Source: an uncultured Treponema sp. (GTDB lineage Bacteria > Spirochaetota > Spirochaetia > Treponematales > Treponemataceae). From it: a stretch of DNA of 61,075 bases. Below are positions 52,372-61,075 of this stretch, piece by piece. Each line of letters opens with the position of its first letter. Position 1 is the first letter of the stretch. The notes under the pieces were generated by a model that ran no database searches, had not been told where the DNA came from, and saw only the letters and a program-made list of their open reading frames with translations. Position numbers and translations under genes: made by a program. The DNA lies in contig CASGDA010000012.1 in NCBI GenBank assembly GCA_949300145.1, positions 1-61,075 on the forward strand, read 5' to 3'.

Positions 52372-52911
52372 TCAGAGATCCAGAGCAAGAATGAAATCGA
52401 CCTCGCTGCGTGGAAGGGAAAGGATTTTTGCGATTTCTTCCGGGGAGATGTCCTTCCTTGCAAGATTCACGACCTGTTCCCGCACGGGGATTTCCGGCGT
52501 GATGGTCCGCGGAGAGGAAGCGCCCTGCCTTGCTTTTTCCGCGGCGGCTGCATTCTCTGAAATTTGCCGCCGGGTGTAAACCGTCTTTCCTTCCGGAACA
52601 GGCTGTTCCTCCACGGATGATGGGGGCGAGACAGCCGCAGAAACAGTTTTTTTCCGCTTTTCTATTTCCGAAGCAGCCAGAAGAATCCGTTTGTCAGCCT
52701 TTGCAATCATATCGCGTAAAAACGCGGTTCTGTCTTCTATAAGGGAAACATCCATGTCTATTTTATGCTGCAAATCCTTATAAAGAAGATTCAATTCATC
52801 CTCAATATCACGGAGAAGGCGTTTCGGTGAAAACCGTATTTTGAGCAGAATGAAAAAAAATATAAAAAGAAAAATATTTATAACAAGAAGAAATACTGCG
52901 ATTTTCAGCAT
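52372..52911 (-). CDS. Membrane-anchored coiled-coil protein with DUF6115-like end
   Basis: 179 residues. An N-terminal membrane helix (VFLLVINIFLFIFFFILLK) is followed by a coiled-coil (about 35-90), a flexible linker and a C-terminal helix-turn-helix-like part (VVNLARKDISPEEIAKIL, SLPRSEVDFIL) resembling the DUF6115 end seen in motility-linked proteins. It ends the fliA-fapA operon. Function is unknown; membrane placement is inferred from the first helix. Confidence 0.72.
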   Translation of the reverse strand: MLKIAVFLLVINIFLFIFFFILLKIRFSPKRLLRDIEDELNLLYKDLQHKIDMDVSLIEDRTAFLRDMIAKADKRILLAASEIEKRKKTVSAAVSPPSSVEEQPVPEGKTVYTRRQISENAAAAEKARQGASSPRTITPEIPVREQVVNLARKDISPEEIAKILSLPRSEVDFILALDL

Positions 52912-52925
52912 GGCAATTCATTCAA

Positions 52926-53279
52926 TTATATTGAAATATCAATTTTATTCCCGACTCCGGAGGCAAGCAAATCACTGTTTTTACCATCCGTATTTTCCTG
53001 CACACCGTCCTCCTGATTACCGGCGTCCGTCTCCTGTTTACCTTTTTGCCGCTCCTCCGCATCATGAGCCGAACCGTTCCTGTCGGAAACTTTTGCGGTA
53101 AATTCATTTTCCGTCTCAGGCCCCTGAACCGTCTTGGCTTTTGCCTCGGCGGTTTTCCTCACATCAGCGTCCGATACGGCCTTCGCCTGCTGCATGGCGG
53201 CCTGCTGGGATAAAACGGATTTTCCGACCTTATCCATCTGTGTGTATAAAGTCTGTAAATCAATTGGAAGTATAGCCAT
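52926..53279 (-). CDS. Small protein of the fliA-fapA operon
   Basis: 117 residues; a helical N-terminus (LPIDLQTLYTQMDKVGKSV) followed by a charged, glutamine- and lysine-rich low-complexity middle. The start overlaps the fapA stop by 20 bases, so it is translated after it. No family recognised. Position suggests a motility-linked role. Confidence 0.65.
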   Translation of the reverse strand: MAILPIDLQTLYTQMDKVGKSVLSQQAAMQQAKAVSDADVRKTAEAKAKTVQGPETENEFTAKVSDRNGSAHDAEERQKGKQETDAGNQEDGVQENTDGKNSDLLASGVGNKIDISI

Positions 53280-55227
53280 TGGGAACCCTCTTCATATCTT
53301 CATCCGGACCCTGATACTTTCCGTACCTGATTAATCCGTTCTCAAGATAGAACGTGGTTGCCTTACAGTCAGAACGGACTTCCTCAACAACATCCCTTAT
53401 AATGATTTTCACCCCGGCATAAACCTTCGCAGAAGCGGAGACCTTTCCGCGCATCTTCAGATTACTCAAATAGTCCTGAATCTTGTCTATTTCACAAGAG
53501 AATTCTTCAATTTCATCCTGAAGGGTATATTTACGTTCACCCAGCTTTTTAAGGCTTTCTTCCTTTTCCTCTGAAAATTCAGCCTTCTGTTTTTTCTGGT
53601 TCACGAGGGTTGTATAATTTAACTGGACTTCGCCCAATTCTTTTTCAGCCTTCTGTTTTTCCAGCATGAGTTCATCAAGTCTTTCCTTGCTGTGGGGATC
53701 AAAACCGACCGAAAAAACAGTCTCGCTTCCGCCGCCGAGACTGCCGAGTGTCTTCGCGTGAATTTCCTCAGAGGCAGTCAGCGTTCCTCCGATTATGGCG
53801 GCCCGTTTTCCGTTGCACAGGATTTTTTTGTTTGCCGACACCTGGGAATTGATAATCCCGTCAGAAACAATCACGAATTCGCCCGCTTCAATTTTTGTAT
53901 TCTCAATAAAACGGGCCCATATTGATTTTCCGGCATGGACAATACCCTCCCCCTTGCCGACAATTCCCTGGCCTACAACGATATCACCCTCGGCATCCAG
54001 ATTGGATTTACCAACGGACCCGCGCACTTCAATATTTCCTGTGGCTTTTACGGTAAAGCCGTCTTCCACGCTTCCGTTTATATACACTGTTCCGAGGAAC
54101 ATAATGTTTCCTGTTTTAAGAGAGACATCCCCTTCAATATTCAGGATGGGTTCGACATTGATTTTATTGTTGAGAATCAGAACCTGACCATTCAGAGAAG
54201 CCAGGATTGTCACGCCGTCCTCAGCCAGCCGGGTGTTTTTCCCGAGAGGAAGGGGAATATCCTTGCCGTTTTTAGCCTCAAGGTATTTTCCGGTGACAGT
54301 CTTACCGCCCTGACCTCTTTTAGCTGGAATCTTTTTTGCGAGGACCTGCCCGGCGACAACATTTTGAATTATATTCAGCTCTTTGAAGTCAACCTTTCCG
54401 CCCTCGGTTTCCTTTAATTTAACCTTCGTCCTGTCAACCTCAAAGTTGTATTCGATATATGCGTTGTCCCCGTCTTTGGGCTTAACCCCTTCCGCCACAA
54501 GATACTGCTGCTTATAAACGGGTGAATCCACAAACGCGTTTATGCGTTCCTCATCGACACCTTCCGTAACCCTGTTGTTCTGTAAAAACGCTATAATCAT
54601 GGCGGCGGACAAATCAGCGCCGCCGGGCCCTGGAGGAGTGACATAAAGCCAGGCCTTCATCTCCTGATCGGTTATATCCACCGACATGACAGGATTATTA
54701 GCGGGATTATAATCATAATGGGCTACCCTGATATAATTGCCGGACTGTTTCTCCACCGCGGTCTTTACAGTATCATCGTCCGCATCATGCACATTCCTAT
54801 CCCGCAAACGGCTTTTAACTTCCTTCAAAGTTACGGGAGAACCGTTCCCCGAAGGCGGGACAACCTTGAGATAAACCCCGTCCGTTCCAAAAAACACAAA
54901 GGCCGCACCGTCCCTGTCGGGAATAACGTCTTCGACTTCCTGCTCTCCCGCATCTTCTTTTTCAACAGCGGCCTGCTCTTCCGGGGAAAGCTTTTTCACA
55001 CTTTGATAGGCACGTATTATCCACGGTTTTTTCGTCAACGCAAAAAAACCGTTCACACCTCTCTGAATCACCTCATAATCAATATTTCTTACGGAAACAT
55101 CCAGTTCAACCGCGGCATTGGCTATGGCTTCATCAAGGGTATCAGCGGAAACTTCCACAAAAACCCTGGCTTTATCATCTTCATAAAGCTTTTCCATTTC
55201 CCGCCGGATTTTCTCCAAAGTAACCAT
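53260..55227 (-). CDS. FapA/DUF342-family protein with long beta-helix
   Basis: 655 residues. The N-terminal part (about 1-110) includes a Jag_N-like segment (ADTLDEAIANAAVELDVSV). The DUF342 core has GQVLAKKIPAKRGQGGKTVTG and LAEDGVTILASLNGQVLI, followed by a right-handed beta-helix (NIMFLGTVYINGSVEDGFTV, GNIEVRGSVG, GDIVVGQG). A coiled-coil (about 520-590) and a final beta part follow. FapA proteins are polymer-forming and often linked to motility operons in spirochaetes and Firmicutes; the exact function is unknown. The ATG is three bases after the fliA stop. Confidence 0.82.
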   Translation of the reverse strand: MVTLEKIRREMEKLYEDDKARVFVEVSADTLDEAIANAAVELDVSVRNIDYEVIQRGVNGFFALTKKPWIIRAYQSVKKLSPEEQAAVEKEDAGEQEVEDVIPDRDGAAFVFFGTDGVYLKVVPPSGNGSPVTLKEVKSRLRDRNVHDADDDTVKTAVEKQSGNYIRVAHYDYNPANNPVMSVDITDQEMKAWLYVTPPGPGGADLSAAMIIAFLQNNRVTEGVDEERINAFVDSPVYKQQYLVAEGVKPKDGDNAYIEYNFEVDRTKVKLKETEGGKVDFKELNIIQNVVAGQVLAKKIPAKRGQGGKTVTGKYLEAKNGKDIPLPLGKNTRLAEDGVTILASLNGQVLILNNKINVEPILNIEGDVSLKTGNIMFLGTVYINGSVEDGFTVKATGNIEVRGSVGKSNLDAEGDIVVGQGIVGKGEGIVHAGKSIWARFIENTKIEAGEFVIVSDGIINSQVSANKKILCNGKRAAIIGGTLTASEEIHAKTLGSLGGGSETVFSVGFDPHSKERLDELMLEKQKAEKELGEVQLNYTTLVNQKKQKAEFSEEKEESLKKLGERKYTLQDEIEEFSCEIDKIQDYLSNLKMRGKVSASAKVYAGVKIIIRDVVEEVRSDCKATTFYLENGLIRYGKYQGPDEDMKRVPNGYTSN

Positions 55228-55230
55228 AAG

Positions 55231-56019
55231 CTAAATGATACCTCTTTTTATATTTGTAAGCTTGGAACGCAGCCTCTCATTGGCTTTTGAATGCAGCTGG
55301 GACACACGTGATTCAGTAACCTTCAGAACCTGTCCGATTTCACGGAGCGTAAGGTCTTCATAATAGTAAAGAACCAGCACCATTTTCTCTTTCTCAGGGA
55401 GTTCGTTTATGGCTTCCGCAATCACACGTTTCATCTCATTCCGTTCAACGATAACATCCGGCTTCATGGAAGCAGGAGACTCCAGACTGTCGGCGATGGA
55501 AATATGCTCGGAGTCATCCCCCGTCCGGCGGGCGTCGTCTATCGACACAATGCTGGAAACGGATGTTTTAAAACGCATCTGCTGGTATTCCTCCTCGCTC
55601 ACACCCAGAGCGGAGGCAATTTCAGAATCCGCGGCGGCCCTTCCCAAATTGGACTCGAGACGGGCGACGGTATCCTCAATCTCGCGTGTTTTCTGCCGGA
55701 CAGATCTTGGAACCCAGTCTATCGAACGCAGTTCATCAAAAATCGCCCCACGGATTCTGGTTACGGCATAGGTTTTGAATTTCACGTTTTTTTCGGCATC
55801 GAATTTATCTATGGCATCCAGGAGCCCGAAAACACCAAAACCGACAAGATCATCAAATTCCACCGATTCCGGCATTCCGACAGCAAGTTTTCCGGCGACA
55901 TATTTTACCAAAGGAGCATACTGCTTTATGAAAAATTCACGAATCGAGGGAGACCTGGTCTTTTTATACTCTATCCACAATTCGTCTTCTGTTTTCTGCT
56001 CCAAAAAAGCATTCCCCAT
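55231..56019 (-). CDS. fliA: Sigma factor FliA/WhiG (sigma28 family)
   Basis: 262 residues. Region 2: EFDDLVGFGVFGLLDAIDKFD and VKFKTYAVTRIRGAIFDELR; the FliA-specific DWVPRSVRQKTREIE; region 4: LPEKEKMVLVLYYYEDLTLR and ESRVSQLHSKANERLR. It directs RNA polymerase to motility-gene promoters. The in-frame GTG 56028 overlaps the ribosome site; GGGTGG six bases before ATG 56019 supports the chosen start. In treponemes it is usually downstream of flhF-fleN; here the upstream neighbour is only one small membrane protein. Confidence 0.93.
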   Translation of the reverse strand: MGNAFLEQKTEDELWIEYKKTRSPSIREFFIKQYAPLVKYVAGKLAVGMPESVEFDDLVGFGVFGLLDAIDKFDAEKNVKFKTYAVTRIRGAIFDELRSIDWVPRSVRQKTREIEDTVARLESNLGRAAADSEIASALGVSEEEYQQMRFKTSVSSIVSIDDARRTGDDSEHISIADSLESPASMKPDVIVERNEMKRVIAEAINELPEKEKMVLVLYYYEDLTLREIGQVLKVTESRVSQLHSKANERLRSKLTNIKRGII

Positions 56020-56040
56020 TAAATCCACCCTATATTTTAT

Positions 56041-56853
56041 TTACTCTTTCGAGAGCACAGACCTAATCGCTTTTGCCATTGTCTCCGCCTCAATTTCAGG
56101 TTTTTCCCCGAAACCGGAAGCTCCGGAACTAAAACCAGACGCAAAATCCGGTTTAGCATAGGAAGAACCGTCAATATCCGTATCTTCATCCACCACCCCG
56201 GCCTCGGCAAAATCCGAAACATCAGGCAGAACATCCAGTCCGTCCTGGGAAGAAGGAGGAGGCGCATCCAGATTATCCGGAGATATAGGTGTTGAAACCG
56301 CGGCGGGACTTACGCTTTCAGGAACTGTTTCTGAAAACACAATATCCTCGGCGTCTTTTTCCGCCCCTTCATCACCGCTCTCTTCCCTTTCAGTCTCTTC
56401 CACATCCTCAGCGGAAAAATCAGGCACGGCATTACCCGAAAACACCGCATCCGCAGGCAGCGATTCCTCTCCGGATGCCGGTTCGGATTCCACCGGCCCG
56501 GAAACGCCGGCATTTACAGACAGATCCAGATTATCCCTGACAAAACCCGCGTCAGTTTCTCCTGAGACATCCCCGGCCGCTTCATCGTGATCCCCGACAG
56601 TAACATCAAGAGAAACCCCTACTCCTGGTTCCGGAGCACCTTTTCCTGGAGGGGGCGGGATGTCATCGAAAATTTCCGGCAAAAACCGGTGGAAAACAGC
56701 ATTGAAAGCCGCGGCCAAACCAGCAAAAACAACACCGAAAACAAGCGCCCTGATTAAAACAAGAGGAAAACCTGCTCCGCAGAACAAGCCCACAAGGAAA
56801 GACAGTCCGAACCCCGCCGCGCCGCAAGCTGCATAAATTTTAGGTCCGAACAT
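56041..56853 (-). CDS. Membrane protein with acidic low-complexity domain, upstream of fliA
   Basis: 270 residues. Two hydrophobic helices (AACGAAGFGLSFLVGLFCGA and LVFGVVFAGLAAAFNAVF) are followed by a long acidic, serine- and proline-rich region (about 65-240), probably disordered, and a short helix (IEAETMAKAIRSVLSKE) that may bind a partner. GGGAGG lies five bases upstream of ATG 56853. A gene at this place, ahead of fliA, is usual in treponemes as far as I recall; function is unknown. Confidence 0.72.
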   Translation of the reverse strand: MFGPKIYAACGAAGFGLSFLVGLFCGAGFPLVLIRALVFGVVFAGLAAAFNAVFHRFLPEIFDDIPPPPGKGAPEPGVGVSLDVTVGDHDEAAGDVSGETDAGFVRDNLDLSVNAGVSGPVESEPASGEESLPADAVFSGNAVPDFSAEDVEETEREESGDEGAEKDAEDIVFSETVPESVSPAAVSTPISPDNLDAPPPSSQDGLDVLPDVSDFAEAGVVDEDTDIDGSSYAKPDFASGFSSGASGFGEKPEIEAETMAKAIRSVLSKE

Positions 56854-56872
56854 TAACACCTCCCACCCTTAC

Positions 56873-56901
56873 AGACTATGCTAAAAAAGCACTATAGTCA
56901 A
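56873..56901 (-). promoter_or_regulatory. Possible promoter of the fliA-fapA operon
   Basis: On the minus strand TTGACT, 17 bases, TAGTCT (-10 weak) ends 20 bases before the start at 56853. No sigma28-type TAAA-N15-GCCGATAA is seen. Confidence 0.35.
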
Positions 56902-56950
56902 GTTTTTTCGCCTTATCTACAATTATAGCGTCATTTTTTAAAATAACCAT

Positions 56951-56987
56951 AAAAAAAGCATCTGCCCCTCCAAACAGGAACAGATGC
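56951..56987 (-). terminator. Terminator of the oadGAB operon
   Basis: On the minus strand an 11-bp stem (GCATCTGTTCC with GGGGCAGATGC, two G-U pairs) and seven T residues follow the oadB stop by about 30 bases. Confidence 0.87.
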
Positions 56988-57017
56988 CGTTTTCAAACCC
57001 TAAAACCAGATTAAAAA

Positions 57018-58394
57018 TCAGGTGGCATAGGTCGCTATGAACACACCTGCGGCGACCGCCGTTCCGATAACACCGGAAACATTCGGACCCATGGCATGCA
57101 TCAAAAGAAAGTTGGAAGGATCATATTCCTGTCCGACTTTGTTGGAAACGCGCGCGGCCATCGGGACGGCGGAAACACCGGCGGAACCGATGAGCGGGTT
57201 GATCTTCTCTTTGAGAAAGATATTCATAATCTTTGCCATGATGACACCGGCCGCAGTAGCAATCGCAAAGGCAAAGAGACCGAGAACGATTATACCGACC
57301 GCATTCGGATTCATGATTTTCTCCGGGGTCATCTGTGAGCCGACACCGAGCGAAAGGAGAATCGAGACAATGTTCAGGAGCTCATTCTCCATTGTCTTGG
57401 AAAGACGGTCCACGACACCGCACTCCTTCACAAAATTGCCGAAGGCCAGCATACCGATAAGGGGAGCCGCCGCCGGAATGAGCAGAATCGAAAGAATCAG
57501 GAGCGAGACGGGGAAAAGGATTCTCTCCACCTTCGACACGTGGCGCAGCTGCTTCATCTTGATTTTCCGCTCTTTATCGGAAGTCAACAGCTTCATAATC
57601 GGCGGCTGAATCATCGGGACGAGGGCCATGTACGAATAGGCGGCGACAGCGATTACCGCCATCATGTGGGGCGCCAGCTTTGACGACACGTAAATCGAAG
57701 TCGGACCGTCGGCACCGCCGATGATGGCGATGGCGCACGCCTCAAAGAGGTTGTACTGGATACCGGGAAGGAGGTTCATCACCGCGACACCGAACAGTGT
57801 GCAGAAGACACCGAACTGCGCGGCGGCGCCGAGGATAGCCGTCTTGGGATTGGCGATAAGCGGACCGAAGTCGGTCATCGCACCGATTCCCATGAAAATC
57901 AGCATCGGGAAGAATTCATTGCCGACACCGGCATCGTAGATGATACGCAGCATCCCGTGCTCCCCGTACATACCGCCTCCGGGTATATTGACGAACACCG
58001 TTCCGAACCCAATCGGGATGAGGAGGAGCGGCTCAAAGCCCTTCGCAGCCCCGAGGTAAATGATGAGGAAACCGATGGCTATCATTATCAGCCTCGCCCA
58101 ACCGGAAACAGTCGTGTTTTTCGTCGGGTCAACCAGGTCAGGAACTTCTTCGCTTCCATTGATAATGGAATTAAGCCCTGTAGTCTCACCGATGTTCCGG
58201 AGGAATTCAAGAACCGAAATTCTCGGCACATTCTCGGAACCCTTGATTGGCACATCAAGGTGGAATATCGACGGAACGGGAGTGTCATCGCCGGAAGCGA
58301 AAATATTACCAGCGAGGGAATACACAAACGCTATGGCAAGGATAGCAACTGTAATCGTCAGAATTTTTTTACTGGATTTCTCTTTACCTAACAT
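57018..58394 (-). CDS. oadB: Na+-translocating decarboxylase, beta subunit
   Basis: 458 residues, mostly membrane helices. [21 protein letters not shown] and [18 protein letters not shown] are the Na+-binding signatures of OadB/GcdB. The N-terminal 80 residues, with an extra helix ([20 protein letters not shown]) and a periplasmic loop, make it longer than the usual ~380-430. It couples decarboxylation of the biotin-bound carboxyl group to Na+ export. It is 10 bases after oadA. Confidence 0.92.
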   Translation of the reverse strand: MLGKEKSSKKILTITVAILAIAFVYSLAGNIFASGDDTPVPSIFHLDVPIKGSENVPRISVLEFLRNIGETTGLNSIINGSEEVPDLVDPTKNTTVSGWARLIMIAIGFLIIYLGAAKGFEPLLLIPIGFGTVFVNIPGGGMYGEHGMLRIIYDAGVGNEFFPMLIFMGIGAMTDFGPLIANPKTAILGAAAQFGVFCTLFGVAVMNLLPGIQYNLFEACAIAIIGGADGPTSIYVSSKLAPHMMAVIAVAAYSYMALVPMIQPPIMKLLTSDKERKIKMKQLRHVSKVERILFPVSLLILSILLIPAAAPLIGMLAFGNFVKECGVVDRLSKTMENELLNIVSILLSLGVGSQMTPEKIMNPNAVGIIVLGLFAFAIATAAGVIMAKIMNIFLKEKINPLIGSAGVSAVPMAARVSNKVGQEYDPSNFLLMHAMGPNVSGVIGTAVAAGVFIATYAT

Positions 58395-58404
58395 TTAATC
58401 CGCC

Positions 58405-60462
58405 TTATTTGATTTCAGCTAAAACCTGTCCGGCTGTTATAGCAGAACCGGTCGGTACAAGAAAATGAATCTTTCCGGCGGAAGCTGCTTTAATCTCAAG
58501 TTCCATCTTCATAGACTCAATTATAATTACAGTCTGACCTGAGGTCACCTGTGAACCATCCGCAACAGCGTGTTTGAGGAGGGTACCGGCGACAGGAGCA
58601 GGTACAGGAGCACCGCCTGTTGCAGCAGCTGCCTGGGGAGCAGGCGCGGCCTGAGGCGCGGGAGCTGCCTGGGGAGCCGGCTGAGGGGCGGGGGCGCCGC
58701 CGCCGATTTTTCCAAGAAGCTGGCCCGCTGTTATTGCTGTTCCAGGTGCGACAGTGTAAGAAACAGGACCGTCTGCGGTAGCTTTGATTTCAAGCTCCAT
58801 TTTCATTGATTCAATCATGATTACAGTGTCGCCGTTTTTAACGACCGACCCCGCAGGAGCCACAATCTTGAGGACAGTTCCGGCCACCGGCGCGGTGATA
58901 TCGGCGCCGCCCGAAGAAGCGGAGGCTGCGGCGGGAGCCGCGCCTGCGGGAGCAGCGGATGCATCCTTGAAAGCAACAGCATAGGACACACCGTCAACAG
59001 TAACGGAACCTTCGGAAGAAGTAACTGAATAGTCCCTGCCGTTGACAGAAACCACATAGGAGCCGCCCTTGGACACAGGGGCAGACTTCACAACGAAGGA
59101 ATCGGAGGAGACCGGACCGTCCGCCCTTTCCTTGAAGAACTTGGGCGCTACTTTCGGGAACATGGCATATGTAAGAACATCTTCCTCGCTTCCATCACCG
59201 CCGGCGGCCTTGGCTTCCTCAACCATCTTGTCCCATTCGTTGGGGATCAAATCGGCGGGCCTGCATGTGACGGCGACGTCCATGTTATTCTGCTTCAAAG
59301 CCTCCTTGAGAAGCTCTTCGTTGACAGGAGCCGGAGTTTTGCCGTATTTGCCGGTGACAAGGTCACGGGTTTCCTGGGTAAGGCGGGCATAACGGCCGAA
59401 CAGGACATTGAATACAGCCTGCGTTCCAACAATCTGGCTCGTGGGGGTCACGAGAGGAATGTATCCGCAGTCTTTCTGGACGACCTGGATTTCCTTGAGA
59501 ACGTCATCAATCTTGTCTGAAGCGCCCTGCTCCTTGAGCTGGTTCTCCAGATTGGACAGCATTCCGCCTGGAACCTGCGAGGCGAGGATGCGGGTATCCG
59601 CACCGAGGAAGCTCGATTCAAATTTGGCGTATTTTTTGCGTACATCGCGGAAGTAGGCGGCGACCTCAAGAAGGGTCTTCAAATCAAGACCGGTGTCCAT
59701 GTCCGTGCCTTTCAGCATCTCGACGACGGTTTCGGTCGGGCTGTGGGAAGTTCCCATTGACATGGAGGAAATCGCCGTGTCAAGGATGTCCGCACCGGCT
59801 TCGGCGGCTTTCAGGAGGGTGGCGACAGAAAGACCTGTCGTGGCGTGGGTGTGGATTTCCACGGGGATGTCCACCTTGGCCTTGATTGCCTTCACCAGAT
59901 CATATACTTCAAAGGGCTTGAGCAAGCCTGACATATCTTTTATACAGATGGAATCGGCACCAAAATCCGCATAAGATTTGGCGAGATCCGCGTAAATTTC
60001 TTTTGTGTGATAAGGAGTGGTGGCGTAAGAAATAGCCATCTGGACATGTTTACCGGTCTTCTTGGCCGCGTCCGTAGCCCTCTTCAGGTTACGGGGATCA
60101 TTACAGGCGTCAAAAATCCTGAAAACACCGATACCGTTTCTGGCGGCGGCTTCCACGAAATGGTCAACGACATCATCAGCGTAATGGCGGTAACCGAGCA
60201 GGTTCTGGCCGCGCAAAAGCATCATGATGGGAGTTTTAGGCAGAGCCTTGTGAAGGGAGCGGAGACGTTCCCACGGATCTTCATTCAAAAAACGGATGCA
60301 GGAATCAAAGGTGGCTCCACCCCATCCTTCCAGACTCCAATAGCCGATGGAATCAAGTTTGTCGCAAATAGGAAGCATATCAGCGGTGGTCATGCGGGTC
60401 GCATGAAGACTCTGATGCGCATCACGTAAAACAAGATCTGAAATTTTAACACTCTTTCCCAT
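58405..60462 (-). CDS. oadA: Decarboxylase alpha subunit with two tandem biotinyl domains
   Basis: 685 residues. The carboxyltransferase TIM-barrel begins LVLRDAHQSLHATRM and has SICIKDMSGLL and PVEIHTHATTGL (metal His-x-His). A conserved carboxylase domain follows (about 300-470), then two biotinyl domains, each with ESMKMELEIKA: biotin lysines K554 and K652. An alanine/proline/glutamine linker joins them (PAPQAA repeats). It transfers the carboxyl from oxaloacetate (or possibly another acid) to biotin for OadB. Most family members have one biotinyl domain and AMKM; the second copy and the ESMKM form are unusual. BioY at 34589 could supply biotin. It is 13 bases after oadG. Confidence 0.92.
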   Translation of the reverse strand: MGKSVKISDLVLRDAHQSLHATRMTTADMLPICDKLDSIGYWSLEGWGGATFDSCIRFLNEDPWERLRSLHKALPKTPIMMLLRGQNLLGYRHYADDVVDHFVEAAARNGIGVFRIFDACNDPRNLKRATDAAKKTGKHVQMAISYATTPYHTKEIYADLAKSYADFGADSICIKDMSGLLKPFEVYDLVKAIKAKVDIPVEIHTHATTGLSVATLLKAAEAGADILDTAISSMSMGTSHSPTETVVEMLKGTDMDTGLDLKTLLEVAAYFRDVRKKYAKFESSFLGADTRILASQVPGGMLSNLENQLKEQGASDKIDDVLKEIQVVQKDCGYIPLVTPTSQIVGTQAVFNVLFGRYARLTQETRDLVTGKYGKTPAPVNEELLKEALKQNNMDVAVTCRPADLIPNEWDKMVEEAKAAGGDGSEEDVLTYAMFPKVAPKFFKERADGPVSSDSFVVKSAPVSKGGSYVVSVNGRDYSVTSSEGSVTVDGVSYAVAFKDASAAPAGAAPAAASASSGGADITAPVAGTVLKIVAPAGSVVKNGDTVIMIESMKMELEIKATADGPVSYTVAPGTAITAGQLLGKIGGGAPAPQPAPQAAPAPQAAPAPQAAAATGGAPVPAPVAGTLLKHAVADGSQVTSGQTVIIIESMKMELEIKAASAGKIHFLVPTGSAITAGQVLAEIK

Positions 60463-60475
60463 AATAAAGAACTCC

Positions 60476-60712
60476 TTAGTCTCTATCGTTAACAGCAGCA
60501 GCGATAGCCGCTATAACCGCCTGATCCTGTCCGGATCCCACCGTGGGAGCAGCAGGATTTTCGACAGCCTCTTCTTTATCCCATCCGAAAGCTTTTACCA
60601 TAAAGGCAACGAGCTTCATGAATACGATGAGGATAATAAGGAATGAAAAAACGACTCCCATTCCCAAGATAGTCAGAATTCCGCTCTGACTAAGCATTTC
60701 AGGTATTGTCAT
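60476..60712 (-). CDS. oadG: Decarboxylase gamma subunit
   Basis: 78 residues. One membrane helix (LTILGMGVVFSFLIILIVFM) and a short cytoplasmic tail with an alanine/proline linker (ENPAAPTVGS) ending AVIAAIAAAVNDRD, typical of OadG. It anchors alpha to beta. GGAGG five bases upstream fixes ATG 60712; five further in-frame codons lack support. It opens oadGAB. Confidence 0.88.
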   Translation of the reverse strand: MTIPEMLSQSGILTILGMGVVFSFLIILIVFMKLVAFMVKAFGWDKEEAVENPAAPTVGSGQDQAVIAAIAAAVNDRD

Positions 60713-60727
60713 AAAACCTCCAAACAA

Positions 60728-61075
60728 TCAGTCCCACTGCATTGTAACGGAATTCCATTTATTATTCAACGGGGGAAATCCGATTATGATTATCAACAGT
60801 TCGTGATATTTTCGCCTTAAGTGCGACTCGTGTACTGCAACATTGGAGTTCATCACATCAGGATTGAGGTAGATTTTACCCTCGTAGGTAAAGCCGTATG
60901 TCGTGCCGTCGTGCACAAGGAATTGAGTTTTGTCCTGCCCAAAGTGAACTTGGACTTTTTTAGGAAAGCTTATAAGGTGGATTATTCGTGCTCTTGCTTC
61001 CGGATACTTTTCCTTTACTCTTGCAACCAGAAGCTCAATGTTTATACCCTCCATGTTTTCGCATAAGGACATATT
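60728..61075 (-). pseudogene. Truncated zincin-like domain of a mobile-element polyvalent-type protein (runs past window end)
   Basis: The open frame enters from the right edge. VKEKYPEARARIIHLISF, VHDGTTYGFTYEGKIYLNP and NSNVAVHE resemble the zincin-like peptidase region of large polyvalent proteins carried by mobile elements, in which VxVHExTH follows. Here the reading breaks off after VAVHE (about 60830) into unrelated residues (SHLRRKYHELLIIIIGF) and a stop. The rest of the metal site (HExxH) is absent. The tail coincides with oadGAB promoter DNA, which suggests a recombination junction near 60830. The family call rests on my memory of the motif. Confidence 0.5.
60741..60769 (-). promoter_or_regulatory. 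Promoter of oadGAB
   Basis: On the minus strand TTGAAT, 17 bases, TACAAT, 28 bases before the oadG ATG. It lies inside the tail of the truncated gene at 60728-61075. Confidence 0.75.

Overview
The window looks like chromosomal DNA of a spirochaete, most probably a Treponema of intermediate GC. The basis is gene content: a WhiG/FliA-type sigma factor followed by a DUF342/FapA protein and small motility-linked membrane proteins, the order murG-cvpA-holB-histidine kinase-NtrC regulator, a TPR/NHL exported protein, a biotin-dependent Na+-pumping decarboxylase (oadGAB) and a class III ribonucleotide reductase, all in a fermentative, anaerobic setting. I cannot name the species from sequence alone.

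Layout. 1-5061 (+): an AT-rich surface-polysaccharide cluster (two GT32, one GT4, one GT2 glycosyltransferase, an EpsG-like polymerase and a broken fucosyltransferase-like gene), probably horizontally acquired. 5079-5245: a 23-bp tandem repeat. 5267-6061 (-): terminator and a frameshifted DUF4469/HU-like gene. 6250-13955 (-): NYN-LOTUS protein, a type IIA topoisomerase pair (parC, parE) and lon. 14003-17523 (-): yajC-secD-secF. 17690-19038 (+): pgk. 19051-24520 (-): a tightly packed set of five genes including trmB and ligA. 24651-28027 (+): a large membrane protein and dinB. 28058-32891 (-): galK-like, surE, TPR and TPR-NHL genes. 32934-35176 (+): lnt-bioY. 35261-39331 (+): nrdR-nrdD-(glycyl-radical/glutaredoxin protein)-nrdG behind NrdR-box-like sites. 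39261-41171 (-): yebC, ruvC, a hidden broken small gene and a zinc-ribbon protein. 41297-44607: neuB-like (+), coaX (-), hisS (+). 44611-51292 (-): NtrC/histidine kinase pair, holB, cvpA, murG, ankyrin protein, tRNA-Phe. 51405-52310 (+): outer-membrane-type protein. 52372-56853 (-): motility-linked operon with fliA and fapA. 57018-60712 (-): oadGAB. 60728-61075 (-): truncated zincin-like remnant.

Most interesting: (i) the anaerobic ribonucleotide reductase is split, with the glycyl-radical C-terminus on a second protein fused to a glutaredoxin-like domain; (ii) OadA carries two tandem biotinyl domains; (iii) a GalK-like GHMP kinase has lost the usual SSSA phosphate-binding motif; (iv) three loci carry one-base frameshifts (4.1-4.3, 5.7-6.0 and 39.4 kb) while neighbouring long genes are intact; (v) the oadGAB promoter sits inside the 3' end of a truncated mobile-element-type gene. 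Bioenergetically, OadGAB (Na+ gradient), BioY (biotin uptake) and anaerobic NrdDG fit one lifestyle: an obligately or mainly anaerobic fermenter.
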